A DNA stretch of 28,509 bases from Limisphaerales bacterium (GTDB lineage: Bacteria > Verrucomicrobiota > Verrucomicrobiia > Limisphaerales > UBA11358): assembly GCA_027451565.1 (NCBI GenBank), contig DAIDJC010000008.1, forward strand, positions 1 to 28,509, written 5' to 3'. The translations under genes and the position numbers were made by a program. The notes under the pieces were generated by a model that ran no database searches, was not told the DNA's origin, and saw only the letters and a program-made list of their open reading frames with translations. Below are positions 15,526 to 23,491 of the stretch, piece by piece. Each line of letters opens with the position of its first letter. Positions within the stretch are counted from its first letter, which is position 1.

Positions 15526-16659
15526 TTAGGAGCATCCCCTCAAATCCGCCACGCATTCCACATGCTGAGTCTGCGGAAACATATCCAATGGTTGTACCCG
15601 TGCCAAGTCAAACACGCCATCGGAACAGAGAATACCCAGGTCCCGCGCCATGGTTGCCGGATGGCATGAGACATAAATCACCTGCCGTGGACGAACCTGC
15701 CGCAGCAATTCCAGCGTGGCAGGCCAGCAACCTTTACGCGGCGGGTCCAATATCACCACGGTCTGCCCGGGGGTGAACTTGCGCATCAATTCAGGCAGCG
15801 CCTCCTCGACCTTTGCCGCAAAAAACTGGCCATTTTGAATCCCACGCCGCTCCAGGTTGCTCCGCGCTGCTCCGATGGCTCGCTGATCGTATTCCACCCC
15901 GGCAAAGGACTCCACCAAATCCGCCGTCTCAATGCCAAAAAAACCCACCCCGCAATAAAGATCCAACAGGTGACGCGCTCCGCCCTGCTTCACAAACAAG
16001 CGCACCGTTTCCACCAACTGCGGCAGCAGATGGAAATTATTTTGGAAAAAGGAATCGCGGGGCACATCCCAGCCCTCCGGCTCAAGCCTGAGAACCACTT
16101 TGATGCCACCTTTTGGGGGCGGCGATGCGCGCACCACGGCGATTTGCTTGTTTAAAACCGATTCCGCAATTTGACATTCCTCAATGTCTTCCACATAGGG
16201 CATGTCGCCCCGGATAAAGCCGATCTCCAGCTTTTTTAATCGCCCGTTCCATTGGGTTCGGATCATGATCCGGTTGCGGTAACCATAAGGGGCTGGACAA
16301 GGCAGGACTGGCTCAATTTGTTCTGCGGAAACACGGCCCACGCGCAGGAAAAGGTCCCTGATTTGTTTATGCTTCATGCGCAGTTGCATGGAATAATCCA
16401 TGTGTTGGTATTGGCAACCCCCGCAGGCCCCAAAGTAGCGGCACTTGGGTTCCACCCGCTCGCGAGCCGCTTGGAGCACTCTCACCAATTTGGCTCGTAA
16501 AAATTGCTTTTTCACCTCCGTCACCTCCACTTCCACCGTCTCCCCCACGATGACAAGCGGCACAAACACCACCAGTTCATCCAAACGCCCCACCCCTTCA
16601 CCACCAAAGGCAATATCCTTTATTTCCAAAGTAAAACGATCGCCTGTTTTAGCCGACAT
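15526..16659 (-). CDS. RumA/RlmD-type RNA (uracil-5-)-methyltransferase with TRAM domain and [4Fe-4S] site
   Basis: This 377-residue SAM-dependent enzyme methylates C5 of uracil in RNA, usually 23S rRNA. The N-terminal TRAM domain (about 5-62) is followed by cysteines C73, C79, C82 (CRYFGACGGCQ) and C162, the [4Fe-4S] ligands of RlmD. The Rossmann part has LDLYCGVGFFGIE (232-244), the catalytic loop DPPRKG (305-310), the nucleophile C332 in YVSCHPATMARDL, and the base region QTQHVECV with E368. This fits RlmD or RlmCD rather than tRNA-specific TrmA, which lacks the TRAM and iron-sulfur parts; the target base itself is not readable. The start ATG 16659 is clear. It is the first gene of the unit that continues into the glycan genes. 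Confidence 0.92.
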   Translation of the reverse strand: MSAKTGDRFTLEIKDIAFGGEGVGRLDELVVFVPLVIVGETVEVEVTEVKKQFLRAKLVRVLQAARERVEPKCRYFGACGGCQYQHMDYSMQLRMKHKQIRDLFLRVGRVSAEQIEPVLPCPAPYGYRNRIMIRTQWNGRLKKLEIGFIRGDMPYVEDIEECQIAESVLNKQIAVVRASPPPKGGIKVVLRLEPEGWDVPRDSFFQNNFHLLPQLVETVRLFVKQGGARHLLDLYCGVGFFGIETADLVESFAGVEYDQRAIGAARSNLERRGIQNGQFFAAKVEEALPELMRKFTPGQTVVILDPPRKGCWPATLELLRQVRPRQVIYVSCHPATMARDLGILCSDGVFDLARVQPLDMFPQTQHVECVADLRGCS

Positions 16660-16903
16660 TTGGCCAGCTTAACAAAATCACGGGTTCAAGGAAAAGGTGA
16701 ATTCCTCCGATGATGCAACGATTGCTCCTTGGCGCCCCTCCAGGAGAATGAGCAACGCGGTGTATTTGGGGATGCAGGCAGAAATATTCACCACTCATTT
16801 TTGCCTGTTGCCCGTCTTGGGCGTTGGTCAGGTCAATGGTCCTTGGTTGGATTTCCGCACCTGAAAGAAAGATACGGCAAATTCCATGCCGAGGCGGGTG
16901 GTT

Positions 16904-16932
16904 TTGACAACATTTGTCTCAATTATGATAGC
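16904..16932 (+). promoter_or_regulatory. Candidate promoter upstream of the PEP-CTERM gene (distal)
   Basis: TTGACA at 16904-16909 is a perfect -35 match. TATGAT at 16924-16929 resembles a -10 box but at a short 14-base spacing. GATAGC at 16927-16932 gives 17 bases with a poorer match. Confidence 0.35.
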
Positions 16933-16950
16933 TTTTGTCCCTTAACTCCC

Positions 16951-16980
16951 TTGATAAAAATTGCCCAGACAGACACAATA
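16951..16980 (+). promoter_or_regulatory. Candidate promoter upstream of the PEP-CTERM gene (proximal)
   Basis: TTGATA at 16951-16956 and ACAATA at 16975-16980 are 18 bases apart, 29 bases before the start codon at 17010. The match is moderate and no experimental support can be given. Confidence 0.35.
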
Positions 16981-17009
16981 AAAGAGCGATTTGGAATTTA
17001 AGAATTTAT

Positions 17010-17720
17010 ATGTTGAGATTGATTAAAATAACGGGTTTTTGCGGGGCTGTTGCCTTGCTGAGCATGACGAGTCGGGCCACATTAGTGTTTCAGAGTGGCA
17101 GCACATCTTCTGCTAACCTATCAGTGGATGCAACTGCTGATGTGAGCATCAGCGGAACGACGGTGACTGTTACCTTGACTGATAATCTGGCGGATCCAGT
17201 CAGCGTGGGCAGCGTCCTGAATGGAATTCAGCTTGATGTCTCGGGTGCGCAAGGTGCCAATAATCTGAGTGCAGATTCCGCCTCTACGGTGAGCATTGAC
17301 AAACACAAAGTTGCCACCACTGGCACTGCGACAGGTTCTACCATTGCCTCCAATTATCGCCTGAGAGGTTCCTCGGCAATCACTTTGAGCGCCCTGTTCA
17401 CCGGCCCCAACTACTTGATCATTGGCCCCGGACCCTATTCAAATTCAAAAGGTTCAATTGCTGGAAATGGGCCCCACAACCCCTTTATTGACGGATCGGT
17501 GACTTTCTCTTTCGATCTTTCCGGCGCATCGTCGTTTTCAGAAAGCGACGTCACCGGCCTCACTTTCCTTTTTGGGACCACTCCTGGCTGTGACACATCG
17601 CCAGGCGTAGTGACCTACGCACCGGTTCCAGAGACTTCTACAGTGGTTGCCGCCATGTTGTTGCTTCTTCCTTTGGGCCTCGGCTCAGCCAATATTTTGC
17701 GCAAACACAAAATCTGTTAA
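17010..17720 (+). CDS. PEP-CTERM sorting-domain protein (exported, predicted exosortase substrate)
   Basis: This 236-residue secreted protein starts with a signal peptide (MLRLIKITGFCGAVALLS..., cleavage probably after SRA near residue 23). The middle is rich in Ser, Thr, Gly and Ala, with alternating beta-type patterns and no known enzyme motif. The C-terminus carries the three parts of a PEP-CTERM signal: PVPETS, a hydrophobic helix (VVAAMLLLLPLGLG), and a basic tail (ILRKHK). In this system exosortase recognises the PEP motif and processes the protein at the membrane, often with glycosylation and release into extracellular matrix. Here the third motif residue is T rather than P, a common variant. 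No exosortase gene is in the window. It is followed by its own terminator. ATG 17010 is chosen because the signal peptide begins there. Confidence 0.82.
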   Translation: MLRLIKITGFCGAVALLSMTSRATLVFQSGSTSSANLSVDATADVSISGTTVTVTLTDNLADPVSVGSVLNGIQLDVSGAQGANNLSADSASTVSIDKHKVATTGTATGSTIASNYRLRGSSAITLSALFTGPNYLIIGPGPYSNSKGSIAGNGPHNPFIDGSVTFSFDLSGASSFSESDVTGLTFLFGTTPGCDTSPGVVTYAPVPETSTVVAAMLLLLPLGLGSANILRKHKIC

Positions 17721-17746
17721 AAACCTTCATGGCGCGATATTCTCTC

Positions 17747-17784
17747 CCGGCCTCTCAATGAGTGGTGAGGCCGGTTGTTTTTTT
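17747..17784 (+). terminator. Rho-independent terminator of the PEP-CTERM gene
   Basis: CCGGCCTC (17747-17754) pairs perfectly with GAGGCCGG (17767-17774) across a twelve-base loop and is followed by TTGTTTTTTT (17775-17784). It lies 26 bases past the stop codon. Confidence 0.93.
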
Positions 17785-17999
17785 GACTGAGTTGGAGACA
17801 GGTCAAGCCCAATGGATTCGAACAAAGGCATTGCACCACTCGGCCTCTCTTCCCTGTGCCTTTAGTTACCGAGTGTGGTGTCCTCCCGCGTCCCGGCACA
17901 CCTCTGTTAATTAACCCGACTTCCGCTACCCGGTACGAGAGCAAAACAGGCGAACCCGTTTTGTTGGGTTTTTGACGCCACCGACGGCAAAGGTCGCCA
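17785..17999. other. Non-coding block with interleaved complementary arms (possible structured RNA)
   Basis: No gene is supported here. On the minus strand, reading from 17880 to 17824, CACTCGG pairs with CCGAGTG, and AAAGGCA, which lies between these arms, pairs with TGCCTTT beyond them. The interleaved order is that of a pseudoknot or of two competing hairpins. A further GGTGT/ACACC stem (17902-17877) lies before it. Farther 5' is a nine-pair hairpin with one G-T pair and a TTCG loop (17963-17942). A palindrome GTTAATTAAC sits at 17906-17915. The block lies just past the end of the transposase remnant, so it may be part of, or captured by, a mobile element. Whether it is transcribed is unknown. 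Confidence 0.35.
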
Positions 18000-18471
18000 C
18001 TACCTCGGCTGATTTGCAGTGGCGGCTGCGGTCATGATCCGTGGGGGCGGCTGCGGGGAAAGTTCCAGTTTCAATTGCGCCAACAGCAGCGCCACGTCCC
18101 GGTCCGGTTCGGTTGGTGCGCAACAGATACCGGCCTTCGCTTCGGCACGCCAAACGCATTTTGTCCCGGTCGAGATTAAAGGCGAGATGGCTTTCGGCCT
18201 TCATGGTGGTTCTGACCAGCGCAGCCACGGCGCGCCCGGCGCGGTCGCGCGCGCCGCCCAACTTCTCGATCCGCTGACTGCGGGCCAGCGCCTTCCCCTG
18301 GATTTCGAGCAACCGCTGCCAGAAGGCCTTGAGTTTGCGTCGGCAGTTCATGCCATCATCATCCGTTTTTTTGAAACTTTTGCCGGCCCGGATTTTCTGG
18401 TCATTCCAGAGATGAAACCAGTGTGCCGCTTCCTTGGTCGGTGCTACTTGGGGTTTCAGGAGCAAGAACAC
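18000..18471 (-). pseudogene. Remnant of an IS1634-like (IS4-superfamily) transposase, deleted and frameshifted
   Basis: The minus-strand frame from about 18360 to 18115 reads as the region before the active-site end of IS1634-type transposases, with RRKLKAFWQRL, GARDRAGRAVAALV and FNLDRDKMRLACRSEGRYLLRTN. Directly after YLLRTN the reading moves to another frame. TEPDRDVALLLAQLKLEL then SPQPPPRI continues to a TAG at 18000-18002, which looks like the extreme C-terminus of the same family. The part expected between them is missing, including the segment with the catalytic Glu, so this is an internal deletion with frameshift. The N-terminal third of the gene is also absent. The uninterrupted frame to 17926 is an accident of the shift. 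It cannot encode an active enzyme. The family call rests on recalled motifs and is moderately sure. Confidence 0.65.
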
Positions 18472-18986
18472 CTGCAGTCATTTTTTAAAATGACGCACTG
18501 GCAAGGCGCTGACTCATTACGTCAATAATTTGCGATTCAGGCGGGCGTGCCGCCGTCTGGTTGAGAACGATGGCAGAATCACGCATATTGCAGCAGAATA
18601 CGGGTGTAAAATCTGGCAAATTTCAACCGGCGTTTCCGCGAGATTACCGGAGTGTTCACCGCGATTATCACCGCCCGTTTTGGCGCACTATTTGATTGCC
18701 CATAGACGATTATCGCCCTTTGGCTTACCCGATTTTTAGACTGGGATAGTTTTGGGTGAATTCCGAGAGAAACGCGCCAGGGATGCCCGCGAAAAGAATC
18801 GGGAAAGACACCTATGAATCCAGTGAACAAAAACGTCAGGTGCGACAGATACCCGCTGATGAAAGGGCCTTCATGAATGGTATGAAGCCTTATTTATGCG
18901 CAAATGTGTATCGTGGACGCAAAGTGACTTCAACTACCCCTCCGCCGTTTCACCGGACACTTCCCACCTCGCTGGACGCTCAAGGG
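18472..18986. other. Gene-free stretch with inverted and direct repeats, probable second IS-end remnant
   Basis: No intact gene is visible; the short open frames have no protein-like character. GTCATTTT and AAAATGAC form a perfect eight-base inverted repeat with a two-base spacer (18477-18494). TGACG (18491) has its complement CGTCA about 24 bases on. At about 18630-18681, two similar units of about 20 bases follow each other (TTTCCGCGAGATTACCGGA and TTCACCGCGATTATCACCG). Such tandem sites resemble the transposase-binding repeats at ends of IS21-type elements. The segment from about 18760 to the end of ftsH shows nothing recognisable. The whole region from 17785 looks like a landing site of decayed mobile DNA. 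Confidence 0.35.
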
Positions 18987-21038
18987 TCAACTGGCAGGGA
19001 GCGGTGTGGCAGCGCCCAAGCCACCCAATTTGGGGGGCAATGGCTTGGAAGGAGCCTCTGGCAGGGGCGTGCCGGCAGGAGCGCCCAGCATGGGCCCCAC
19101 ATCCGTGGGCGGCTTGGAATGGGGAGTGAAAGTTCCGTTCCTGATAATCTCCTCGACTTGTGATCCTTCCAAGGTCTCGTACTCAAGCAAGGCTTTGGCA
19201 ATCATTTCCAATTTGTCCCGGTGCGTTTCAATCAGGTTTTTGGCCGTGAGGTACCCATCGTTGACAATTCGTTTTACCTCGGAATCAATTTCCTGGGCGG
19301 TGGTTTCGCTATAATCCTTGGATCGCATCATGTCCCGGCCCAGAAAAACATATTCCTGAGCCTCACCATAGAGAACGTTGCCAAGTTTGTCGCTCATGCC
19401 CCAATGCATGACCATGGCCTTGGCCAGTTGGGTGGCCTGCTGGATGTCCCCGGCAGCCCCGGTGGAAATATCATCGGAAACAATCTGCTCGGCAATGCGC
19501 CCCCCCATGGTTACCGCGATCATGTCAATCATTTCCTTGCGGCGGCGGTTGAGGATGTCTTCCTTGGGAAGGTACATGGTCGCACCCAGGGCCTGGCCGC
19601 GGGGAATAATGGTGACTTTATGAAGAGGGTGAGTGTGCTCCAGCAGCACATTGACCAAGGCATGCCCAGCTTCATGCCACGCGGTGAATTTCTTGTCCTC
19701 GTCTGTCATGGCCAGGCTGCGGCGTTCCCTGCCCCAGCGCACCTTGTCACGGGCTTCCTCAAGCTCGACCATGCCGATGGCCTTTTTATTGGTGCGGGCA
19801 GCCAGCAAGGCGGCCTCGTTCAACAAATTGGCCAGCTCAGCTCCAGAATAGCCGGGAGTCCCGCGCGCGATGACCGATAAATCCACATCCGGCGCCACCT
19901 TCACGTTTTTGGCGTGCACCTTCAAAATGGCTTCTCGTCCACGCACGTCGGGCAAGCTGACCGTCACCTGGCGATCAAACCGTCCCGGACGGAGCAATGC
20001 CGGGTCCAGCACATCAGGGCGATTGGTGGCTGCGATGATGATGATGCCTTCTTGGGTGTCAAAACCATCCATTTCGACGAGCAGGGCATTGAGAGTTTGC
20101 TCCCTTTCATCGTTGCCTCCGCCCAAGCCATGGCCGCGAGAGCGTCCCACGGCATCAATTTCATCTATGAAAATGAGGCAGGGAGTGGCTTTGCGGGCTT
20201 GTTCGAACATATCGCGCACCCGGCTGGCACCCACACCCACAAACATTTCCACGAAATCAGAACCGCTGATGCTGAAAAAACTGGCATCCGCCTCACCAGC
20301 AATGGCTTTGGCCAGCAACGTTTTGCCAGTACCAGGCGCGCCCACCATCAAGACTCCCTTGGGAATGCGTCCGCCCAAACGTTGGAATTTTTTAGGGTCG
20401 CGTAAAAACTCAACCAATTCGGAGACTTCTTCAATGGCCTCGTCCACCCCTGCAACATCCTTGAAGGTGGTCTTATTGCGGTCTTTGGCCAGCATTCGGG
20501 CCTTGCTTTTGCCAAAGCTCAAGGCGCCTTTGCCGGCAATTTTGATCTGCCGTATGAAAAAGAACCAAAACAGGGCGCCCAAGATGACGAACGGCACCAC
20601 CCCCCATAACACACTCATGAGCATGGCATTAGGAGCCCCCGCCTCAATCCGGTCGGAAGGCAGGAGTTCATCCAGCATCTTCTGTGTCAAATACACATTG
20701 GGCGCGGAGAAGGCCACCTCCTCTTTGGTTGGCTTGCCGTCCTTGTCCAAACGGTAAAAGGTGCCGGTCACAGGGGTCATTTGGGAGGTTTGCCCACCCA
20801 GGTTGATGGTGGCATGCGCAATCAGGTTGGATTGAAACATGCCCAAAAACTCAGCCTGGGAAAGAACCGTTGCAGGGGTATTCAATCGCTGCCTCATCAT
20901 GAACAAAGTGACGGTCGTTCCAATGATGACGGTCCAGGCCAAAAGCGTCATGGATGAGAACTTGAACCCGCCACCTCCCGGCAATGGTTTTTTCGAGTTG
21001 CCCTCATTCATCCGTTTGTTGTTATCTTCTTCAGACAT
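18987..21038 (-). CDS. ftsH: ATP-dependent zinc metalloprotease FtsH
   Basis: This 683-residue inner-membrane AAA+ protease degrades misfolded membrane proteins and some regulators as a hexamer. It has a short basic N-terminus, a membrane helix at about 30-48, a periplasmic domain (49-143) and a second helix (144-163). The AAA module follows: Walker A GAPGTGKT (233-240), the pore loop FVG around 266, Walker B LIFIDEID (288-295) and the second region of homology TNRPDVLDPALLRPGRFDR (338-356). The protease domain has HEAGH (455-459) and D531 (GAAGDIQQAT) as third zinc ligand. The last 50 residues form a Pro/Gly-rich tail, longer than in E. coli FtsH. ATG 21038 is the clear start. It is divergent from dusB, with 68 bases between the starts. 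Confidence 0.97.
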   Translation of the reverse strand: MSEEDNNKRMNEGNSKKPLPGGGGFKFSSMTLLAWTVIIGTTVTLFMMRQRLNTPATVLSQAEFLGMFQSNLIAHATINLGGQTSQMTPVTGTFYRLDKDGKPTKEEVAFSAPNVYLTQKMLDELLPSDRIEAGAPNAMLMSVLWGVVPFVILGALFWFFFIRQIKIAGKGALSFGKSKARMLAKDRNKTTFKDVAGVDEAIEEVSELVEFLRDPKKFQRLGGRIPKGVLMVGAPGTGKTLLAKAIAGEADASFFSISGSDFVEMFVGVGASRVRDMFEQARKATPCLIFIDEIDAVGRSRGHGLGGGNDEREQTLNALLVEMDGFDTQEGIIIIAATNRPDVLDPALLRPGRFDRQVTVSLPDVRGREAILKVHAKNVKVAPDVDLSVIARGTPGYSGAELANLLNEAALLAARTNKKAIGMVELEEARDKVRWGRERRSLAMTDEDKKFTAWHEAGHALVNVLLEHTHPLHKVTIIPRGQALGATMYLPKEDILNRRRKEMIDMIAVTMGGRIAEQIVSDDISTGAAGDIQQATQLAKAMVMHWGMSDKLGNVLYGEAQEYVFLGRDMMRSKDYSETTAQEIDSEVKRIVNDGYLTAKNLIETHRDKLEMIAKALLEYETLEGSQVEEIIRNGTFTPHSKPPTDVGPMLGAPAGTPLPEAPSKPLPPKLGGLGAATPLPAS

Positions 21039-21106
21039 TTAATAGTCGTAAAGTATCATTGACCGGCCACTTCCGCAATGAACGAATTTCGACACCCCAC
21101 AAAACA

Positions 21107-22210
21107 ATGCGATTTGGCAAACTTGAAATACAGGGCAACCTGTTTCTTTCACCCCTGGCTGGCTACACCAACCTGCCCTTTCGGCTGGTGGCACGCCAAC
21201 TGGGTGGCTTGGCCCTGGCTACCACCGACCTTGTCAATGCCCGTTCTCTGGTCGAACGAAATCCCAAGGCCCTAAAGCTGGTCGAGTCGCGTGCCGACGA
21301 TTTTCCCCTGGCCGTCCAGCTCTTTGGCAGTGTGCCACAGGAGATGGTTGAAGCCGCCCGGATTGTGGAAAGTCTTGGGGCTGTCTCTGTGGATATCAAC
21401 ATGGGCTGCCCGGTGCGAAAAGTCACCCAAATCGGGGGCGGTTCAGCCATGATGACGGACCTGTGCAAAACCACGGAATTGGTCGCTCAAATGGTCAAGG
21501 CGGTGCAAATTCCCGTGACGGCCAAAATGCGACTGGGCTGGGATGACGAGAATTTGACCGCCCCCGACCTGGCCCGGGCGCTGGAAGAGGCTGGTGTGGC
21601 GGCGGTTTTTGTTCATGGCCGCACCCGGGAACAAGGCTTTGGAGGCACGGTCAACCTGGAAGGCATTGGAAAAGTGGTCGAGGCGGTTCGCCAAATCCCC
21701 GTTATTGGAAATGGCGACGTGGTCACCCCCGCCGCCGCCCGGCACATGCTTCAAACCACTGGATGTGCTGGCATCAGCATTGGACGTGGCGCCTTCTATG
21801 ATCCATGGATTTTCCGGCGGACACGGGAATTTCTCGACACCGGGAATCTTCCTGAAGAGCCATCATTTGAAGAACGGGTGCGCGTGATGCGAAAACACCT
21901 GGACTTGATGATTGAGGTATTCGGAGAAGTGCAGGGTTGCCGCATGTTCCGCAAGGTGGCTCCCTGGTATGCCCGAAGGTTTGGCCCCTGCCATGAATTC
22001 AACAAAAAGGTGGTCCAACTTGAATCGCGGCAGCATTTTGACAAGATTCTGGAGGATTATATCTCATGGCGCCGAAAGTTTTTGGATGAAAAAGGGAACC
22101 TGCTACCGCGCTACGAGCCAGGCCCGCTCGTGGCATCGTTCATGGAGGAACCCGTGGCGATCCAAACCGGCGCCATTCCCGTTCCCAAAGGACCCGTGGA
22201 AATTTGGTAA
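21107..22210 (+). CDS. dusB: tRNA-dihydrouridine synthase, DusB-like
   Basis: This 367-residue FMN enzyme reduces uridine in the tRNA D-loop to dihydrouridine with NADPH. Family features are LSPLAGYTNLPFR (14-26), the catalytic C101 in NMGCPVRKV, K140 in TAKMRLGW, HGRT (170-173), and the flavin-binding GNGD (201-204) with SIGRGA (224-229). The C-terminal helical domain is complete, with a short extra Pro-rich end. ATG 21107 fits the homology start; the longer frame upstream overlaps the divergent ftsH gene. No Shine-Dalgarno sequence is seen. TTGACC at 21059-21064 could be the -35 of its promoter, which would leave a very short leader. The subtype is named by overall resemblance. Confidence 0.93.
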   Translation: MRFGKLEIQGNLFLSPLAGYTNLPFRLVARQLGGLALATTDLVNARSLVERNPKALKLVESRADDFPLAVQLFGSVPQEMVEAARIVESLGAVSVDINMGCPVRKVTQIGGGSAMMTDLCKTTELVAQMVKAVQIPVTAKMRLGWDDENLTAPDLARALEEAGVAAVFVHGRTREQGFGGTVNLEGIGKVVEAVRQIPVIGNGDVVTPAAARHMLQTTGCAGISIGRGAFYDPWIFRRTREFLDTGNLPEEPSFEERVRVMRKHLDLMIEVFGEVQGCRMFRKVAPWYARRFGPCHEFNKKVVQLESRQHFDKILEDYISWRRKFLDEKGNLLPRYEPGPLVASFMEEPVAIQTGAIPVPKGPVEIW

Positions 22211-22224
22211 AGCTTGCCGCCCCG

Positions 22225-22458
22225 TCAACTTGGGCGACGGCGCCTCGGTTTCTCCCCAAAAACACGATCAATCGCCTTGCGGAAAGCTGGAGATTCCAGC
22301 ACACCGGGTCCCTGCTCGGGTTGACCGCTGCTCAATTCGGCCTCCAGGGCCAGTACAAACTTTTTGAGCCGGTCGCACTGTGCCTGAACTTTGAGGATGG
22401 ACTGCTCCAAAACACCCACTTCCTGTCTTAATTTTTCGGCAATTTCAATTTTGTTCAT
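22225..22458 (-). CDS. Small coiled-coil hypothetical protein (77 aa)
   Basis: This short protein has a helical, heptad-like N-terminal two thirds (KLRQEVGVLEQSILKVQAQ...LKKFVLALEAEL), then a Pro/Gly linker and a strongly basic end (GEKPRRRRPS). There is no membrane segment or signal peptide. I do not recognise a family. The basic tail could bind nucleic acid, but this is a guess. It starts at ATG 22458, lies 135 bases after the TSUP permease gene on the same strand, and converges on dusB with 14 bases between stops. The coherent helix pattern and the snug fit between neighbours support a real gene. Confidence 0.6.
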   Translation of the reverse strand: MNKIEIAEKLRQEVGVLEQSILKVQAQCDRLKKFVLALEAELSSGQPEQGPGVLESPAFRKAIDRVFGEKPRRRRPS

Positions 22459-22593
22459 AAAAACGGACAATATTCAGAGCCTAAAGCCATTTTCGGCCCG
22501 GGGCCGCCAGTTGCGACTCCCACCTTAGACGCGGCAACCAAGCTGCGCCAGCTTCTAAAACCAAATAAAATGCCCATCTAAACCTTCCCGGCG

Positions 22594-23355
22594 TCATGGT
22601 TTGATCCATGCCAGGTAAACCATGCGCAAGGTGATGAGCAAAACCACGCCCAGAAAGATGGGTCGAATAAATCGGGCGCCATGTCGCATGACCAAATGGC
22701 TGCCGAGCCACGCGCCGCACCATTGTCCCGCACCCATCACCAAACCTGCCAAAAGCCAAATCTTGCCGAACAAAAGGAAAACACCCAGTGACGCCAGGTT
22801 GGTGCTGAAATTGAGCAGCTTGGTGGCTGCGGTGGCGCGTGTAAAATTAAAGCCCAGCCAGACCATGAAGGCCATGGTAAAAAATGTGCCTGTGCCAGGG
22901 CCGATGAATCCGTCATAAAAACCCAGGCCCAGGCCAAAAAGCGAGTCAAAGGCCGGGCGCGACATTCTGGGGACACCGTCGGATTCTCCCAACTGCGGGC
23001 GCAACCAGATGTACAAAGCCACCAACACCAAAACAACCGGAATAAAGCGCTTCAAAACGCCCGCATTCAATTGTTGAACGAGGAGTGATCCCAAGGTTGA
23101 ACCCAGAAACGCCAGGAGACAGGCGCGGCGAAAATCCTTGAACCGCACAGCGCCGGCTCTCGCGTAATGCAAGGTCGCGCTTCCGGACCCGAACGTGGCC
23201 TGCAATTTGTTCGTTCCCAAGGCCAGCTTCGGGTCCATCCCCACGCTCAGGAGCATGGGCAAAGTGATTAATCCGCCACCCCCTGCAATGGAATCCACAA
23301 AACCGGCTGAAACTCCGGTTCCGAGCAGCAAGGCCAAGGTAAGGGATTCCGACAT
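22594..23355 (-). CDS. TSUP (TauE/SafE) family membrane permease, YfcA-like
   Basis: This 253-residue protein has about eight hydrophobic helices and belongs to the TSUP family, whose members move sulfite, sulfoacetate or other organosulfur anions. The first repeat has AGFVDSIAGGGGLITLP and LGTNKLQATFGS, and the second has GFYDGFIGPGTGTFF and ATAATKLLNFSTNLAS. This two-fold repeat pattern is almost the same as in E. coli YfcA. The substrate is not known. ATG 23355 is chosen; ATG 23376 would add seven residues. It is divergent from hisA. Confidence 0.9.
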   Translation of the reverse strand: MSESLTLALLLGTGVSAGFVDSIAGGGGLITLPMLLSVGMDPKLALGTNKLQATFGSGSATLHYARAGAVRFKDFRRACLLAFLGSTLGSLLVQQLNAGVLKRFIPVVLVLVALYIWLRPQLGESDGVPRMSRPAFDSLFGLGLGFYDGFIGPGTGTFFTMAFMVWLGFNFTRATAATKLLNFSTNLASLGVFLLFGKIWLLAGLVMGAGQWCGAWLGSHLVMRHGARFIRPIFLGVVLLITLRMVYLAWIKP

Positions 23356-23491
23356 GCCGCAAATGCTACCCGTCATTCATCAAAAGGCAACCTGGAGCCG
23401 CCAAGCCGGCAAGGTCGAAAAAGAGACACGAAACGGTTTGGAACCACCGGTTTTGATTTGAACTTCATGCGGAGCACCCTAGGCTGGAACC

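Larger units (their letters stand above)
16660..17009. other. Divergent intergenic region between methyltransferase and PEP-CTERM gene
   Basis: About 350 bases without a supported gene. It separates two divergent transcription units, so it should hold promoters in both directions. Two candidate plus-strand promoters are listed separately. I saw no clear consensus for the minus-strand unit and no strong hairpin. Confidence 0.5.

Noticed and set aside
17926..17999. Continuation of the transposase frame to 17926 as an intact 181-residue protein
   Set aside because: After YLLRTN the continuing frame loses all similarity, while another frame carries the expected C-terminus ending at 18000. The longer frame is a product of the frameshift.
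18756..19163. Open frame before and across the end of ftsH
   Set aside because: Half of it is antisense to the ftsH coding end, and the remainder has no recognisable protein features.
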